Part shown: one piece after another, positions 7,567 to 7,932 of the stretch | Numbering within the stretch: position 1 is the stretch's first letter | Layout of the letters: the number at the start of each line of letters is the position of its first letter | Notes under the pieces: generated by a model | Seen by the model: only the letters and a program-made list of their open reading frames with translations | What the model was told of the DNA's origin: nothing | Databases searched by the model: none | Position numbers and translations under genes: made by a program | From: Candidatus Hydrogenedentota bacterium | GTDB taxonomy: Bacteria; Hydrogenedentota; Hydrogenedentia; Hydrogenedentales; CAITNO01 | Assembly (NCBI GenBank): GCA_007124105.1 | Contig: SLFT01000318.1 | Coordinates: forward strand, 1-7,932 | DNA: 7,932 nucleotides | Direction of reading: 5' to 3'

Positions 7567-7638
7567 GTGTCTGTATCCAAAGTAGAAAAGTGGCGCGGCG
7601 ATGCGTTGCAACCATCTTCATCTGATTGTCCCAGCCTT

Positions 7639-7644
7639 ATTATA
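7639..7644 (-). promoter_or_regulatory. Consensus -10 box for the DUF4432 gene
   Basis: The minus strand reads TATAAT here, a full match to the housekeeping sigma -10 consensus. It predicts transcription start near 7632 and a leader of about 80 bases before the ATG at 7551. No good -35 box lies 16-18 bases upstream, which suggests a weak or activator-dependent promoter. A second candidate further upstream combines an exact TTGACA (complement of 7761-7766) with AATACT (complement of 7738-7743) at a 17-base spacer. Confidence 0.4.
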
Positions 7645-7700
7645 CAAGAACGTTATATCAGGGCCTAACTGACATATCTCAAGAAACATGTTCGTACTGC

Positions 7701-7755
7701 TGTGCAGTCTGCATCACAACAGGCGCTTTGTGCAGACAGTATTATGCGTGTGCAG
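7701..7755. repeat. Three TGTGCAG copies, the first in an imperfect palindrome
   Basis: TGTGCAG occurs at 7701-7707, 7729-7735 and 7749-7755, all in the same orientation. The first copy is half of an imperfect inverted repeat, TGTGCAG-T-CTGCATCACA at 7701-7718, which is symmetric apart from one extra T in the right arm. The cluster overlaps the upstream TTGACA/AATACT promoter candidate of the DUF4432 gene, a position suited to operator half-sites. The regulator is unknown; the spacing does not fit a standard CRP site. Confidence 0.4.
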
Positions 7756-7898
7756 GAATATGTCAAAAACAACATACAAGGAGCAACGGTTATAGTCCCC
7801 GGGTATGCAGACACAACAGAAATCTGACGACCGGCGCCGGACAGTTTGGCTCAGCCCTTCTGAGAACCATTTGCCTTCACAAGCGGTCCAACAAAAGT

Positions 7899-7927
7899 TT
7901 GAAACTGTGGCGCGCTTTCTGTAAAGT
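7899..7927 (+). promoter_or_regulatory. Promoter-like signal at the right edge
   Basis: TTGAAA at 7899-7904 is five of six -35 matches. It is followed by a 17-base spacer and TAAAGT at 7922-7927, which is four of six -10 matches. It would drive a plus-strand gene that starts outside the window. Matches of this quality also occur by chance. Confidence 0.3.
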
Positions 7928-7932
7928 ATAGT

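Larger units (their letters stand above)
7552..7932. other. Gene-free stretch upstream of the epimerase-like gene
   Basis: No convincing coding sequence was found on either strand over 381 bases. The open frames here are short, cysteine-rich in an unstructured way, or lack a ribosome binding site. The stretch holds the leader and probable promoter of the minus-strand epimerase-like gene, three TGTGCAG copies, a perfect CCGGCGCCGG palindrome at 7831-7840, and a promoter-like signal pointing rightwards at the edge. It probably separates the epimerase-like gene from a divergent gene just beyond the window. Confidence 0.6.

Noticed and set aside
7552..7611. N-terminal extension of the DUF4432 gene to an ATG at 7611
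   Set aside because: The 20 extra residues are basic and unlike the family, and there is no ribosome binding site before 7611. The ATG at 7551 has AGAAGGAG at ideal spacing.
7701..7718. CRP-like site TGTGC-N8-TCACA
   Set aside because: The standard CRP site has a six-base spacer between the arms. The eight-base spacer here does not fit, so it was kept only as an unassigned imperfect palindrome.
7831..7840. CCGGCGCCGG perfect palindrome
   Set aside because: A 10-base GC palindrome with no T-run, no partner copy and no gene end nearby is not enough to call a terminator or operator.
7805..7924. 39-residue plus-strand frame starting with ATG at 7805
   Set aside because: The nearest AAGGAG (7778-7783) is 21 bases upstream, too far for this ATG. 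Its stop overlaps the promoter-like signal at the right edge, and I recognise no family.
7626..7931. 101-residue plus-strand frame in the right-hand gene-free stretch
   Set aside because: It begins at a TTG with no ribosome binding site and has scattered cysteines without domain character. It looks like chance open frame.

Overview
The window reads as a piece of a chromosome from an uncultured, probably Gram-negative heterotroph with roughly 55% GC by eye. The protein content suggests a PVC-like or Hydrogenedentota/Lentisphaerota-like lineage: a very large secreted FG-GAP/GH123-like (former DUF4091) protein, a DUF4432 sugar epimerase-like protein, and a possible Gfo/Idh/MocA dehydrogenase tail. 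This placement comes from gene families only, with no marker gene. No RNA gene, insertion sequence, CRISPR array or phage gene is visible.

Layout from left to right. (i) 1-80: the last 25 codons of a plus-strand gene that enters from the left edge. (ii) 81-248: a short gap between convergent genes, with a perfect GC-rich hairpin and a two-block direct repeat. (iii) 249-3707, minus strand: a 1152-residue exported protein with an eight-repeat beta-propeller, a linker with a coiled coil, a beta-sandwich and a C-terminal GH123-like TIM-barrel domain that keeps the adjacent Asp-Glu pair. (iv) 3708-3926: a divergent intergenic region that starts both large genes and is rich in inverted repeats. (v) 3927-6416, plus strand: an 829-residue CPA2-type cation/proton antiporter whose cytoplasmic tail carries two Usp-like domains and a PTS EIIA-type domain with a retained candidate phospho-His. 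(vi) 6433-7551, minus strand: a DUF4432 aldose-epimerase-like protein whose start is fixed by a strong ribosome binding site. (vii) 7552-7932: a gene-free stretch with a consensus -10 box for the epimerase gene, three copies of TGTGCAG, and a promoter-like signal at the right edge.

The sugar-related genes (GH123-like protein, epimerase-like protein, possible dehydrogenase) fit a glycan or amino-sugar degradation neighbourhood: release outside the cytoplasm, anomer conversion and oxidation inside. They do not form one operon, because each gene has its own orientation or spacing. The antiporter may be linked only by position, although its EIIA-like tail would be a logical place for carbon or nitrogen phosphorelay status to act on ion transport. 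I see no clearly new multi-gene system. The most unusual items are the domain fusions in the two large proteins and the structured or repeated intergenic DNA.
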